From Candidatus Saccharimonadota bacterium (GTDB lineage Bacteria > Patescibacteriota > Saccharimonadia > Saccharimonadales > Saccharimonadaceae): a stretch of DNA of 64,000 bases. The stretch covers positions 62,001-126,000 of the forward strand of contig JAFRJK010000001.1 of NCBI GenBank assembly GCA_017432305.1, given 5' to 3'. Shown piece after piece: positions 8,277 to 16,582 of the stretch; position 1 is the stretch's first letter; every line of letters starts with the position of its first letter. The notes below the pieces were generated by a model. That model was not told where the DNA came from. It did not search any database and was given only the letters and a program-made list of their open reading frames with translations. The position numbers were made by a program, and so were the translations under genes.

Positions 8277-9724
8277 GCGGGAAAATAAAGAAAAATTACC
8301 TCTATAACCTCGCCTACCAAATCCTGGTTGTTCTTCTTCCGCTAATTACCACTCCTTATATTTCCCACGTACTTGGCTCTAATGGTGTTGGGATTTTTGG
8401 CTTTACTTATAGCGTACTTTCTTATTTTATACTCGTTAGTATGCTTGGTGTGATGCTCTATGGGCGAAGGGAAATCGCCTACCGTCAAAATGACGCTATC
8501 GCACGCTCCAAAGCTTTCTGGGAAATTAATATTATTCGTTGGGTAACAACTTTCGTTGCAGCTATTATTTATTATTTCGTCTGTATGACTTCTGATGACC
8601 TTGGAATCTATTACAAAATCTTCACTCTAGAGTTTATCGCTGGAGTATTCGATATCTCCTGGTACTTCCAAGGTATCGAACAATTTAAAACCCTCGCAAT
8701 TCGAAATATTATCATCAAATTAATCTTCGTCGCCCTAATTTTCATCTTCATTAAAACTCCAGACGACCTCGGTCTCTATATTGCTTTCTTCGGTGGCTCA
8801 GCGCTCCTTAGTAATCTTTCGGTTTGGCTCCTTCTCCCTAAAACTCTTAAAAAAGTGAAAATTACTTTTAAGGAAACGAAAAAACATATAAAACCGATTC
8901 TTGTCCTCTTTCTCCCTCAAGCTATGGCTGAAATCTATGCCATCCTCGATAAAACTATGCTCGGCATCTTAATCAAAGATATGGATGAGGTTGGTATTTA
9001 CGAACAGTCTCAAAAACTCGAAAAGTTTTCGCTCTCGGTTGTAACCGCACTTAGCCCAGTTATGGCTTCTCGTGTCGCAAACCTCTACTCCGAAGAGAAA
9101 GGTGGCGAAATCAAAGAGAAATTAAAAAAATCTTTCCACTTTATTTGGGCGCTCTCTACTCCAATTGCACTCGGTATCGTCGGTATCGCTTCAACGCTTG
9201 TGCCTTGGTTCTTAGGTCCAGATTTTCTCGGTGCAATCCCAATTATGCAAATTGGTGCTCTCCTTATTTTTGCGATTGCGCTTAGTAACGTCACTGGTCA
9301 TCAATACCTTGTTCCGACAAAGAAGCAAAACCTCTTTACTCTTAGTATCACTATCGGGATGTTAACTAATATCATCGGGAACTTGATTTTAATCCCGCCG
9401 CTCCACGCTGTCGGCGCCATTATCTCTTCTGTCTCGGCCGAATGTGCTGTTGCAATTGTCCAACTTCACTTTATTAAAAAGGCTATTCCAATTCGAGAAA
9501 TCTTTAAACCAGCAGTTAAAAGCCTCATCTCTGGCGGTATTATGTGCGGAGTCGTCCTTCTTCTAAGTTTAGTCGTCCCAAAAACAGTTAGCGGCACCTT
9601 TGTCCAAATCGTCGTTGGCGGTATTGTCTATGTTGCTACTATGACAATCTTAAAAGATGAAATCGTCCTCGAAACTTGGGGAACTATTGGTAAAATGCTT
9701 AAGAAATTAAGTCCGAAAAAATAA
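8273..9724 (+). CDS. Polysaccharide flippase (Wzx-like, MOP superfamily)
   Basis: A 483-residue protein with about 12-14 hydrophobic segments over its full length. Y-L-Y-N-L-A-Y-Q-I-L near the N-terminus, P-L-I-T-T-P-Y-I-S-H-V-L-G and Y-G-R-R-E-I-A-Y are typical of Wzx/RfbX-type flippases, which move lipid-linked oligosaccharide across the membrane. It overlaps the upstream polymerase fusion by 4 bp and has GAGGAG upstream. It closes the polysaccharide locus at a bidirectional terminator. Confidence 0.9.
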   Translation: MSGKIKKNYLYNLAYQILVVLLPLITTPYISHVLGSNGVGIFGFTYSVLSYFILVSMLGVMLYGRREIAYRQNDAIARSKAFWEINIIRWVTTFVAAIIYYFVCMTSDDLGIYYKIFTLEFIAGVFDISWYFQGIEQFKTLAIRNIIIKLIFVALIFIFIKTPDDLGLYIAFFGGSALLSNLSVWLLLPKTLKKVKITFKETKKHIKPILVLFLPQAMAEIYAILDKTMLGILIKDMDEVGIYEQSQKLEKFSLSVVTALSPVMASRVANLYSEEKGGEIKEKLKKSFHFIWALSTPIALGIVGIASTLVPWFLGPDFLGAIPIMQIGALLIFAIALSNVTGHQYLVPTKKQNLFTLSITIGMLTNIIGNLILIPPLHAVGAIISSVSAECAVAIVQLHFIKKAIPIREIFKPAVKSLISGGIMCGVVLLLSLVVPKTVSGTFVQIVVGGIVYVATMTILKDEIVLETWGTIGKMLKKLSPKK

Positions 9725-9736
9725 TAATACCTATAA

Positions 9737-9768
9737 AATAACTCCGATTCTTTCGGAGTTATTATTTT
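9737..9768. terminator. Bidirectional terminator between flippase and GH57 genes
   Basis: AATAACTCCGA / TCGGAGTTATT with a short loop, T-rich to the right and A-rich to the left. It overlaps the stop codon of the minus-strand GH57 gene, so it can serve both convergent operons. Confidence 0.85.
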
Positions 9769-11000
9769 TGTTCAAATTCTTGTTTCTTTCTAAAATTCAT
9801 TAATCGGTATTGGAGGTCTCGAATTACGTTCATAAAATACATAAATGCATCATATGGCGAATCATACGGCGAGAAATAAGCGTGGACATCACCATCGTTC
9901 CAATATTTCGTGCACATGTAGTATGGGTGATCTGAAGTGGTAAGTTTTCGCCAATCTTCAATCAATTTCTCGTCTCTAGTCATATAAACCTCATCACGCA
10001 TATCATAAAGCAAGTTTTCTGCTTCATCTTGCATTGAATTACCAAGCCAGGCCGAAAGATCGCGCTCCATATCTGCCCAGGTTACAGTTTGTGGCATCGA
10101 AACTTCATCAACTGGATTTTCTAGCGAAATCGCTTCGCTCGCCGTCACAAATTTGTTTTCATAGACCGCAAGCCAGCTCTCGATTAATTTATCCATAAAT
10201 TTAAAGATTCCGGTATCAGCCCATTGGTTTTCGCCAAAAGTCTCAAAATCCATAAAGAGATTTATGATATTACCTCTAAGGCAGTCCATATCAAGCCAAT
10301 TTTGGTATTTATCAACCGTAAGTGGCCACTCTTTCCAATTTCTATCCGAAAATCTAAACGCGATATCATCAGACAAGCGATAGTTCTTAAGAAGCAATCT
10401 CGTGTTAATCGCTCCAGGAGCCTTGTAGATATGATTTGGACTACGCCAATCTAGAACTCTATCCCAACCTTCGGCGAGTACACCATTAAAACCAAATCTC
10501 GAAAAGCCCTCCGTATCAATCCAATTCCCAAGTTCATCATTATATGCAAACTCTGTGTTTCTAAAGATCCGGGGTTTAGTATTAAAGAGTTCCTCAACCT
10601 TCTTCTGGTGTTTCTCAACTTGTTCGACGAATTCACCTCTTGAGTAGAAAAATGCAAGTGAATGATAATAAGTTTCACCAATAATTTCGACTTGCCCGGT
10701 CGCAACCATTCTTCGAACTTGTTCAATCAAAGAAGGGTCCCAAGCTTCCGCTTGTTCCATCCAAGTCCCAGTAATAGATAAAGAAACTTTAAACTCCGGG
10801 AATTTCTTTATATTCCTCTCAATTAAATCGAACATCGGGTGGTATGATTTTTCGGCCACCTTCTTAAAAATTCGTTCATTACTCTGGTTTGAATAATAAT
10901 CTGCATCGAAATAATTATGGTCTCTTGCAACATCAAAAATCGAATAAGCCCTAACGCGGTACGGCTGATGAACGTGTAAATACAAACAAATCGCTCGCAT
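9762..11000 (-). CDS. Glycoside hydrolase family 57 (alpha-amylase type)
   Basis: A 412-residue GH57 catalytic barrel. The family motifs occur in order: H-V-H-Q-P-Y near residues 9-14, G-E-T-Y-Y-H at 109-114, N-T-E-F-A-Y with nucleophile E150, and F-M-D-F-E-T-F-G with acid/base D251. There is no signal peptide, so the enzyme is cytoplasmic and probably acts on glycogen or maltodextrin. It follows a glycogen-synthase-like GT4 gene with one shared base (TAATG). Amylase, branching and 4-glucanotransferase activities all occur in GH57, and this size fits the amylase/amylopullulanase group best. Confidence 0.88.
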   Translation of the reverse strand: MRAICLYLHVHQPYRVRAYSIFDVARDHNYFDADYYSNQSNERIFKKVAEKSYHPMFDLIERNIKKFPEFKVSLSITGTWMEQAEAWDPSLIEQVRRMVATGQVEIIGETYYHSLAFFYSRGEFVEQVEKHQKKVEELFNTKPRIFRNTEFAYNDELGNWIDTEGFSRFGFNGVLAEGWDRVLDWRSPNHIYKAPGAINTRLLLKNYRLSDDIAFRFSDRNWKEWPLTVDKYQNWLDMDCLRGNIINLFMDFETFGENQWADTGIFKFMDKLIESWLAVYENKFVTASEAISLENPVDEVSMPQTVTWADMERDLSAWLGNSMQDEAENLLYDMRDEVYMTRDEKLIEDWRKLTTSDHPYYMCTKYWNDGDVHAYFSPYDSPYDAFMYFMNVIRDLQYRLMNFRKKQEFEQK

Positions 11001-12229
11001 TAGAAATTATTCCTCTTACGTTTTCTTACTTCATTATAGACCTCGATACACTTTTTCGCAATATCATCCCAAGAGATACCACGATATTCTTTCGAGACAC
11101 CACGTTTTAAGGCTGCCTTTAATGATTTCGATTTCGACACCGCAACAATTTGGTCCGCTAATTTTGTTTCGTCCCAGAAATCATACTCCATCACATTCTT
11201 TAAGACTTCCGCTACACCAGATTGTTTCGTCAAGATTAAAACATTTCCATGGTGTGCCGCTTCTAGCGCAGTTAGACCAAACGGTTCCGAAACCGAACTC
11301 ATGACAAAGATATCAGAAATTTCATAAATATCACGTAGCCTCTTTCCTCTAATAAAGCCCGTAAAGATTACATTTTTCGAAATCCTAAGATCCGCCGCTA
11401 ATTTCATTAACTCACATCGCTCTTCACCATCTCCCGCAAAGACAAACAAGAGTTTTGGTTCTTTCGTAAGGGCTTTTGCAGCCGCTCGCATCATGTGCGC
11501 GAGACCTTTTTGAATCGTGAAGCGCCCGACTGTTGAAACGATTGTATAGCCCTGTTTCTTCATTGCCTCAACGTACCTATATTGGTCCGCCTCGAATTCA
11601 TAATCTGAGTCAATAAAGCTCTCATCAAGCGAGTTATAAGCCACATCAATCTTATCAAGTGGAATATCATATCTTTCGTGAATAATTTTCTTCGTCGATT
11701 CTGAAACAGCAATAATCTTATCCGCCATTAGTAAACCTTCTCGTTCCACCGCATGGACAACCGGATTTCCACCGTTCATGCCTGAACGGTCAAATTCCGT
11801 CGCGTGAACATGCGCAATCAATGGCATACCGTATTTCTTTTTCGCCAACACGCCCGCCTCAAAAGTGAGCCAATCGTGTGCATGGACAACATCCGGTTTA
11901 TGATTCTTTAGATAGCCATCGATAAATTCACAATAACGTTTCTGGACTTCGCGAATCGAGACCATTTTCCCGTTTGAAACGTCAGGGAAGACCTCTTCTT
12001 TTATTTTTGTCGAATCATAAGCTCCAATTCCATAACGAAATAGAGGATCAAGTTTTAGGGCCGGAACGACCTCCATGAAATCAATGTCGGGATGATTTGC
12101 CTCATAAGGAACAACAAAATCAATGTTGGCACCTTCTTTAGCCAGCGCTTTCGAAAGATTTAAACAAGCTACACCAAGCCCACCGCTATTGTGAGGTGGT
12201 AGCTCCCAACCCAACATTAAAATTTTCAT
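11000..12229 (-). CDS. GT4 glycosyltransferase, glycogen synthase-like
   Basis: A 409-residue GT-B enzyme. The N-terminal G-W-E-L-P-P-H-N-S-G-G-L-G-V-A is the glycogen/starch synthase-type donor loop, followed by H-A-H-D-W-L-T and the C-terminal S-E-P-F-G-L-T-A-L-E-A (EX7E). Neighbouring GH57 points to alpha-1,4-glucan synthesis and turnover. An in-frame GTG sits directly before the ATG. A -10 TAAAAT (12238-12243 on the complement) lies 8 bp before the ATG, favouring the ATG start and a leaderless message. Confidence 0.85.
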   Translation of the reverse strand: MKILMLGWELPPHNSGGLGVACLNLSKALAKEGANIDFVVPYEANHPDIDFMEVVPALKLDPLFRYGIGAYDSTKIKEEVFPDVSNGKMVSIREVQKRYCEFIDGYLKNHKPDVVHAHDWLTFEAGVLAKKKYGMPLIAHVHATEFDRSGMNGGNPVVHAVEREGLLMADKIIAVSESTKKIIHERYDIPLDKIDVAYNSLDESFIDSDYEFEADQYRYVEAMKKQGYTIVSTVGRFTIQKGLAHMMRAAAKALTKEPKLLFVFAGDGEERCELMKLAADLRISKNVIFTGFIRGKRLRDIYEISDIFVMSSVSEPFGLTALEAAHHGNVLILTKQSGVAEVLKNVMEYDFWDETKLADQIVAVSKSKSLKAALKRGVSKEYRGISWDDIAKKCIEVYNEVRKRKRNNF

Positions 12230-12292
12230 CACCTATTATTTTATCACGTTTATGCTAAACTTTTCAACCTTTATTTAAGAGATTTTTTATGT

Positions 12293-12298
12293 TATAAT
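12293..12298 (+). promoter_or_regulatory. -10 box of tRNA-Trp promoter
   Basis: TATAAT preceded by TTATGT lies 9 bp before the first tRNA base. Confidence 0.6.
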
Positions 12299-12307
12299 AC
12301 CTCTCAT

Positions 12308-12383
12308 AGGGATGTAGCTCAGTTGGTAGAGCACTGGTCTCCAAAACCAGGTGTCGCGAGTTCGAGTCTTGCCATCCCTGCCA
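12308..12383 (+). tRNA. tRNA-Trp (CCA anticodon)
   Basis: Complete cloverleaf: acceptor AGGGATG/CATCCCT, D-loop AGTTGGTAGA, anticodon stem CTGGT/ACCAG with loop CTCCAAA (anticodon CCA), T-arm GCGAG-TTCGAGT-CTTGC, discriminator G and encoded CCA. Confidence 0.95.
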
Positions 12384-12414
12384 GATTTTAGGCCATTTGG
12401 CCTTATTTTTATGT

Positions 12415-12420
12415 TATACT
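12415..12420 (+). promoter_or_regulatory. -10 box of leaderless promoter (YgjV-like gene)
   Basis: TATACT after TATGT lies 8 bp before the ATG at 12429. It rules out the longer frame that would run back into the tRNA. Confidence 0.5.
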
Positions 12421-12428
12421 TAATTTTA

Positions 12429-12974
12429 ATGGATTATACTTATGTTTTAGCCCAAATTATTGGTTCTATCGCCTTCGCCCTTTCTATTGTCCGCTTTTTC
12501 CAGAAAAATAAAGAGCTTGTAATGAAGTTCTCAATTTTAACTTCAACCCTTCACATTATTCACTACATCTTACTCGGCGCAATTTTTGGTTGTTACACCC
12601 TTATTATTGCCCTTTTCCGCGACTTTTATATCTACCAGCGCGAGAAACATCACAAAAAGTATCGCCATCGTTTCCTCTTTAACAACATCTTAGTCCTTAT
12701 ATTTTTTGCAACTATTTATCTTATTTTCATTTCCTTAGAAATCAAAAATCCAATCAATATCCTCCCGCCAATTGCTGGTTTAATTTATCTCTTCGCCGAA
12801 TGGTTCGCGAATAAAATCGAATTAAAAATTTGGGCCGCAATCACTTCGGCTCCTTGGCTTATCTATGATTTTTCTGTCGTTTCAATTCCAGGAATTTTGC
12901 TCGACATTAGTATCATTATCGCCTCATTAATCGGGGCTTATCGCGATTCAAAAAAGCGTGAGCGTCGCCGATAA
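12429..12974 (+). CDS. YgjV family inner-membrane protein
   Basis: A 181-residue integral membrane protein with five or six hydrophobic segments. The pattern (N-terminal A-Q-I-I-G-S-I-A-F, then F-F-Q-K-N-K, L-H-I-I-H-Y-I-L-L-G, and R-D-F-Y-I-Y) matches the YgjV (Imp-YgjV) family, whose function is unknown. The start at 12429 is set by the -10 box; the frame is open further upstream but would overlap tRNA-Trp. The C-terminus is strongly basic (K-K-R-E-R-R-R). Confidence 0.75.
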   Translation: MDYTYVLAQIIGSIAFALSIVRFFQKNKELVMKFSILTSTLHIIHYILLGAIFGCYTLIIALFRDFYIYQREKHHKKYRHRFLFNNILVLIFFATIYLIFISLEIKNPINILPPIAGLIYLFAEWFANKIELKIWAAITSAPWLIYDFSVVSIPGILLDISIIIASLIGAYRDSKKRERRR

Positions 12975-12992
12975 TATGGTATAATCAAGCCA

Positions 12993-13820
12993 ATGAGTAG
13001 ACCAAAAAAAATTTGGATTTCTAAACTCCTAGATTATGCTCGCTCGATTGACCGCTCATGGCTTATTACTTGGAGTCTAATTTTTATTAGTTTTATCGTA
13101 CTCGATTCTTTTTTCCAAACTCATTTTTCTGGTCAAGACATTTTTTATGATATGAACTTATTTGGAAAAGATCTCCACTTTGAAGTTGTCAAAAACGGGA
13201 CTTTTATCGGTGTCACAATCATAAAATACGCCGGAATTGTTCTAAGTTTTATCTACGCAAAAGTAAAATTTAAAAGAGATTACATTCTCCAAATCGCTTT
13301 ACTTTTTACTCTCCTTGCCGACACAATTCTAACTCTAGATTCAATCTCCGAACTTGGCGTCCTCGCCTTTTGTCTTGCTCAATATTTCCATAATGCTCGT
13401 TTTGCCGGAATGAAGCCTTACGCTTTTATTGCTTGGTCAGTTTTCTTGCTCTTAATCCTAATGTTTGGTCACTTTCATCACATTAACAACATGTATAGCC
13501 TCGCAATTATCTATGGAACTTCACTTATTGCAAATATCATTCTAACTTACCGTTGGTGGAGAAAGTCAAAAAAACCTTGGAATAAAGCGACCGATCGCGA
13601 AATCATTGCTAGTACTTGCGCTTTCTTTGGATTCATCCTCTTTATTCTTTGTGACATCAATGTTGGAATCTCATATCTCTCCGTTACTGGTGTCTTACCA
13701 TTAAAACTTGCAACATTCGCTAACTTTTTTGCCTGGATGTTCTATTACCCAAGTCAAGTTTTAATTAGTAATTCCTCTCCTTTAGACGGTAAAGTTAAAA
13801 GAAAAGTTGAAAAACTTTAA
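12993..13820 (+). CDS. Multi-spanning membrane protein, YhhN-like (tentative)
   Basis: A 275-residue protein with seven or eight hydrophobic segments. The stretch from about residue 70 (I-K-Y-A-G-I-V-L-S-F-I-Y-A, L-L-F-T-L-L-A-D-T-I-L, L-A-F-C-L-A-Q-Y-F-H) resembles the YhhN/TMEM86 lysoplasmalogenase family, but I cannot confirm this without a profile search. TATAAT at 12980-12985 lies 7 bp before the ATG, so the mRNA is probably leaderless. Confidence 0.6.
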   Translation: MSRPKKIWISKLLDYARSIDRSWLITWSLIFISFIVLDSFFQTHFSGQDIFYDMNLFGKDLHFEVVKNGTFIGVTIIKYAGIVLSFIYAKVKFKRDYILQIALLFTLLADTILTLDSISELGVLAFCLAQYFHNARFAGMKPYAFIAWSVFLLLILMFGHFHHINNMYSLAIIYGTSLIANIILTYRWWRKSKKPWNKATDREIIASTCAFFGFILFILCDINVGISYLSVTGVLPLKLATFANFFAWMFYYPSQVLISNSSPLDGKVKRKVEKL

Positions 13821-13865
13821 GATTTCTTGCAACTTTTCTATAATCTGTGATACAATAAAACTACT

Positions 13866-14351
13866 ATGGAAGGTAATAAGAAGACAAAACCACGCGCTAT
13901 TTTAGTATTCGGTGCTCCTTGTAGTGGCAAGACGACTTTTTGTGAAAAGTTTTCGCGTCGTTTCAAAGCTCCGTATTACGATCTTGGGCAGTTGCGTGAA
14001 GAAGCAGATTTCACAGAAAAACAAATCCACGTCATCCTCGAGGCAATCTCGAAGACTGGACAAAATATCATTATCGAGGGCGGTCTAAATACCGAGATTG
14101 AGCGTGAGGGTGTTAAGAAACTCTTGAAGCTCTGCGGTTATACTCCGACTTTAATCTGGATTCAAACTGATATCAACACGATTAAAGCTCGTCTTAAAAT
14201 GAAGACTAAATCAGTTGCTCGTGCTAAAGAAGAATATGACGCAAAAATCCGCGTTATGGAAGCTCCGGCTGAGTCCGAAAAACCAATTATTCTATCTGGG
14301 AAACATACTTTCGAGACACAACTTTCCCACGTCTTAGCACAATTAGCTTAA
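13866..14351 (+). CDS. P-loop nucleotide kinase-like protein
   Basis: A 161-residue AAA/kinase-like NTPase. Walker A G-A-P-C-S-G-K-T-T is at residues 16-24, I-I-I-E-G-G provides a Walker B-like strand near residue 80, and R-L-K-M-K could be a lid arginine region. Length fits small predicted kinases. Substrate is unknown. A TACAAT -10 lies 9 bp before the ATG. Confidence 0.7.
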   Translation: MEGNKKTKPRAILVFGAPCSGKTTFCEKFSRRFKAPYYDLGQLREEADFTEKQIHVILEAISKTGQNIIIEGGLNTEIEREGVKKLLKLCGYTPTLIWIQTDINTIKARLKMKTKSVARAKEEYDAKIRVMEAPAESEKPIILSGKHTFETQLSHVLAQLA

Positions 14352-14405
14352 GACTAAAACTTACCTAAAACTCAAGTTTTTTGATGTCAAAAACCTTCCA
14401 TCCTT

Positions 14406-14966
14406 ATGATTATTAAAGACTCCGAATTTGGCGAAATCATCATTAGAAAAAGTGCGCTTTCTCATAGCGTAAAGTTTTCCGTTTCTACCTCCGGTCGGCT
14501 CCAGATGTCCGTTCCGAAATATGCAACGAATTTTTTAATTAAACGTTTTCTAAACTCCTCAAGAAAACAAATCCGTGAAAACCTAAAATTAAAAGATCCC
14601 TCGACACAACGTGCTCGTGATGCAAAAAAGAAAATTTTGATGAAAAAAGCAAAGGAATATCTCCCCTACCGTCTTAACTATTATGCGAAGCTCTATGGCT
14701 ATACTTACGACAATTTCCGTGTTTCTCATGCCTCAACGCGTTGGGGTTCCTGCACTCGCCACGGGAAGACCGGCTCGACCACAATTTCTTTAAATATCGG
14801 CCTAATGCAAGTCCCGGAGCCACTCCGCGATTATGTCATTATCCATGAACTTGCCCATTTAAACCACATGGACCATTCCTCTGCTTTTTGGGAAGAAGTC
14901 GGAAGTCATGATCCAAAATATAAGCTCCATCGGAAACGTTTAAAGATGTTTAACCCTGGTGTATAG
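14406..14966 (+). CDS. YgjP-type (M48-like, DUF45) metallopeptidase
   Basis: A 186-residue protein with the DUF45/YgjP signature: S-T-R-W-G-S-C near residue 110, S-L-N-I-G-L at 128-133, and H-E-L-A-H (147-151) with a third His ligand at about 157 (M-D-H-S). These form a zinc-binding site. There is no signal peptide or membrane segment, so it is probably cytoplasmic. The physiological substrate is unknown. It lies 54 bp after the kinase-like gene without a clear promoter, so the two are probably cotranscribed. Confidence 0.88.
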   Translation: MIIKDSEFGEIIIRKSALSHSVKFSVSTSGRLQMSVPKYATNFLIKRFLNSSRKQIRENLKLKDPSTQRARDAKKKILMKKAKEYLPYRLNYYAKLYGYTYDNFRVSHASTRWGSCTRHGKTGSTTISLNIGLMQVPEPLRDYVIIHELAHLNHMDHSSAFWEEVGSHDPKYKLHRKRLKMFNPGV

Positions 14967-15010
14967 ACCTAAATTTGGTAATTTGAAAGGCTCGTGATAT
15001 AATTATGAAA

Positions 15011-15472
15011 ATGGCAGGTAATAAAGATTATCTAAAACTCCTCGACCCATCTAAGGTCCACAATAGTATTTTTGAGCGAAAATTCATGTATCTTGCAGAT
15101 ATTATCGATCCGATTTACCACGAATATGTAATTCGTCTTGAGAAAACCGGCCACACTCTCGATCTTGATATTCTAAGACGTCATCACCAAGTTGAAAACT
15201 ATATCGATGTCGCAAAAATCCTCGTTAGCTATTTTGATTTTGCTTGTAAAAGTAACGAAAAGGGAAATATCGTTATCTCGATGAATACCCAGAAAAACAC
15301 CATGACCGACCTTTCTCCAGTTGAATATTGTATTATAATTAAAGACACTTCGGTTCTTATGAACCTTGAACAACGCGAAAAATTCGCAATCATGGGCGCA
15401 AAAATCCGCTCTCGCCTCGGCTTTGGTACTGTACTCCAGATCCCGGTGATTGAACCATACGATCGATTATAA
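15011..15472 (+). CDS. Conserved-looking hypothetical protein
   Basis: A 153-residue soluble protein I do not recognise. It has no signal peptide, membrane segment or repeats; it is rich in Ile, Leu and Asp with mixed alpha/beta composition. I start it at ATG 15011 rather than ATG 15005 because TATAAT at 14998-15003 leaves only one base before 15005 but 7 bp before 15011, matching other leaderless genes. Its stop codon lies at the outer edge of cassette array A. Confidence 0.7.
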   Translation: MAGNKDYLKLLDPSKVHNSIFERKFMYLADIIDPIYHEYVIRLEKTGHTLDLDILRRHHQVENYIDVAKILVSYFDFACKSNEKGNIVISMNTQKNTMTDLSPVEYCIIIKDTSVLMNLEQREKFAIMGAKIRSRLGFGTVLQIPVIEPYDRL

Positions 15473-15507
15473 AAATCACAAACCTTAAACCTAACTTATG
15501 CAACGGA
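15471..15507. repeat. Array edge repeat, left end of array A
   Basis: AAAAATCACAAACC followed by TTAAACCTAACTTA and then the half palindrome GCAACGGA. Related sequence occurs at 16409-16440, 16458-16496 (inverted), 43131-43148 and 48808-48850 (inverted). Confidence 0.7.
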
Positions 15508-15694
15508 GAAAGAACCCGGCGCCTCGATTACTATTACCTGGTAACCAAACGTAAGAGCTAGTAGAAACATGTGTATGTAAGGAGTATCCATTTTCTGATG
15601 ATGATGCCGCTATGCCCCACTGGCTACCAGTGCCATTACGGCCGCGGACGCCACCGTTGCTGCGATCATAATTCCCACCCCTCCAAAAATCCAA
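15491..15694 (-). other. Silent FISUMP C-terminal cassette A1
   Basis: The frame begins L-D-F-W-R-G-G-N-Y (type I head, TTGGAT) and ends L-R-C-I-S-stop. It contains the family-conserved R and W positions. There is no ATG or upstream ribosome binding site. The palindrome half at its end reads CTCCGTTGC, one base off. Confidence 0.85.
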
Positions 15695-15742
15695 CGGAGT
15701 AAAATTAAACTTTAATATTAAAGAAAGCTAATATTGCTCCAT

Positions 15743-15951
15743 TATATTTTTGGAGGGGTGGGCAGTATAGTTGGCAAAATGGATATGTTCATTCTCGTAA
15801 AACATATGGCTTTTGGTGGCAATCAACTGCTCCTAATGCGCGTGATGGTCGTGATTTCGAGACGTTCAGTACTGGTGATAGTTCCACAGTATGGGTAACT
15901 AGCTCATTTTATCGAGGGAGGGGGCTTATTATCCGTTGCGCAACGGATTAG
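15743..15951 (+). other. Silent FISUMP C-terminal cassette A2
   Basis: Begins L-Y-F-W-R-G-G (type II head, TTATAT), contains Y-G-F-W-W-Q-S-T (the FISUMP G-x-W-W-x-S-T position) and ends I-I-R-C-A-T-D-stop. It shares its final 18 bp with A3. Confidence 0.88.
15931..15948. repeat. Perfect 18-bp palindrome, A2/A3 junction
   Basis: ATCCGTTGCGCAACGGAT. It encodes I-R-C-A-T-D in frame on both strands and closes two convergent cassettes. Confidence 0.95.
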
Positions 15952-16134
15952 CATCCCATTACCTCGGTAAGTAGTCCCTTGTGGCCATACGGAAGCAGTG
16001 CCGGTCGTTGTAATTTCCCATGCCCTGTCTGCATTCGAATCTACATGTCGTGTCCAAGTTGCCATAAAATTTACGCGTTTTTCAATATTACCGATACCAT
16101 TATCACCATAGGCACCACCCCTCCAAAAATCCAA
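15931..16134 (-). other. Silent FISUMP C-terminal cassette A3
   Basis: Begins L-D-F-W-R-G-G-A-Y (type I head) and ends G-M-L-I-R-C-A-T-D, continuing a few codons past the palindrome. No start codon or ribosome binding site. Confidence 0.87.
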
Positions 16135-16185
16135 GAGAACACTATTTCTGATAAGTTTACCTATAAACTTAAAGTTGCTCTGTAG

Positions 16186-16396
16186 TATTTTTGGAGGGGT
16201 GGGAATTATGGGCGCAGGTATGGCGCGTTGCAGAACAGAACTACTCATACCCGTATATGGTTAGGCTATGCTTTCTCGACGGATTATGCTCTTGTTGCCG
16301 TTGTCATTGGCAATAGTACTTCTGCTACTGTTGCGAACGAAATGAACACGGCTCTTGAGCGAGGTATGGGGCAATCTATCCGTTGCATAAAAATAA
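16186..16396 (+). other. Silent FISUMP C-terminal cassette A4
   Basis: Type II head preceded by an in-frame TAG (stop-Y-F-W-R-G-G-N-Y). Ends Q-S-I-R-C-I-K-I at the array edge, where ATCCGTTGC is followed by ATAAAAATAA instead of the second palindrome half. B7 ends the same way. Confidence 0.86.
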
Positions 16397-16408
16397 TAAG
16401 GAAAAAGG

Positions 16409-16496
16409 GGGGAATCATCAAACCTAAACCTAGATTACATTAAAAACACGAGTCAACGAAAATCTAGGTTTAGGGTTTGTGATTTTTCCACCCACC
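16409..16496. repeat. Inverted pair of array edge repeats, right end of array A
   Basis: GAATCATCAAACCTAAACC-TAGATT (16412-16436) is inverted as AATCTAGGTTTAGGG-TTTGTGATTTTT (16460-16487), separated by about 23 bp. It could fold into a long hairpin ending in a T-run and act as a terminator. The second arm and its CCACCCACCCCT tail match the sequence flanking array F at 48813-48848. Confidence 0.7.
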
Positions 16497-16520
16497 CCTA
16501 TCATTTTCATGTTCTACTTA

Positions 16521-16549
16521 TTGACATTTTAGCATAAGTATGATATAAT
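16521..16549 (+). promoter_or_regulatory. Sigma-70-type promoter for sortase 1
   Basis: TTGACA (16521-16526), 17-bp spacer, TATAAT (16544-16549). Transcription would give a leader of about 25 nt containing the GAGGAG Shine-Dalgarno. Confidence 0.8.
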
Positions 16550-16582
16550 TAAGGTAAGAAAAGGTCAATTGAGGAGATTTCT

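Larger units (their letters stand above)
15471..16500. repeat. FISUMP cassette array A (4 cassettes)
   Basis: Contains cassettes in the order minus, plus, minus, plus, i.e. two inverted-pair units joined at the palindrome 15931-15948. Outer ends carry a conserved edge sequence (AAATCA-C/T-CAAACC-TAAACCTA). There are no other genes in this 1.1-kb gap. Confidence 0.9.

Noticed and set aside
12351-12428. Longer start of the YgjV-like gene inside tRNA-Trp
   Set aside because: The open frame overlaps the tRNA and its promoter; the -10 box at 12415 supports ATG 12429.
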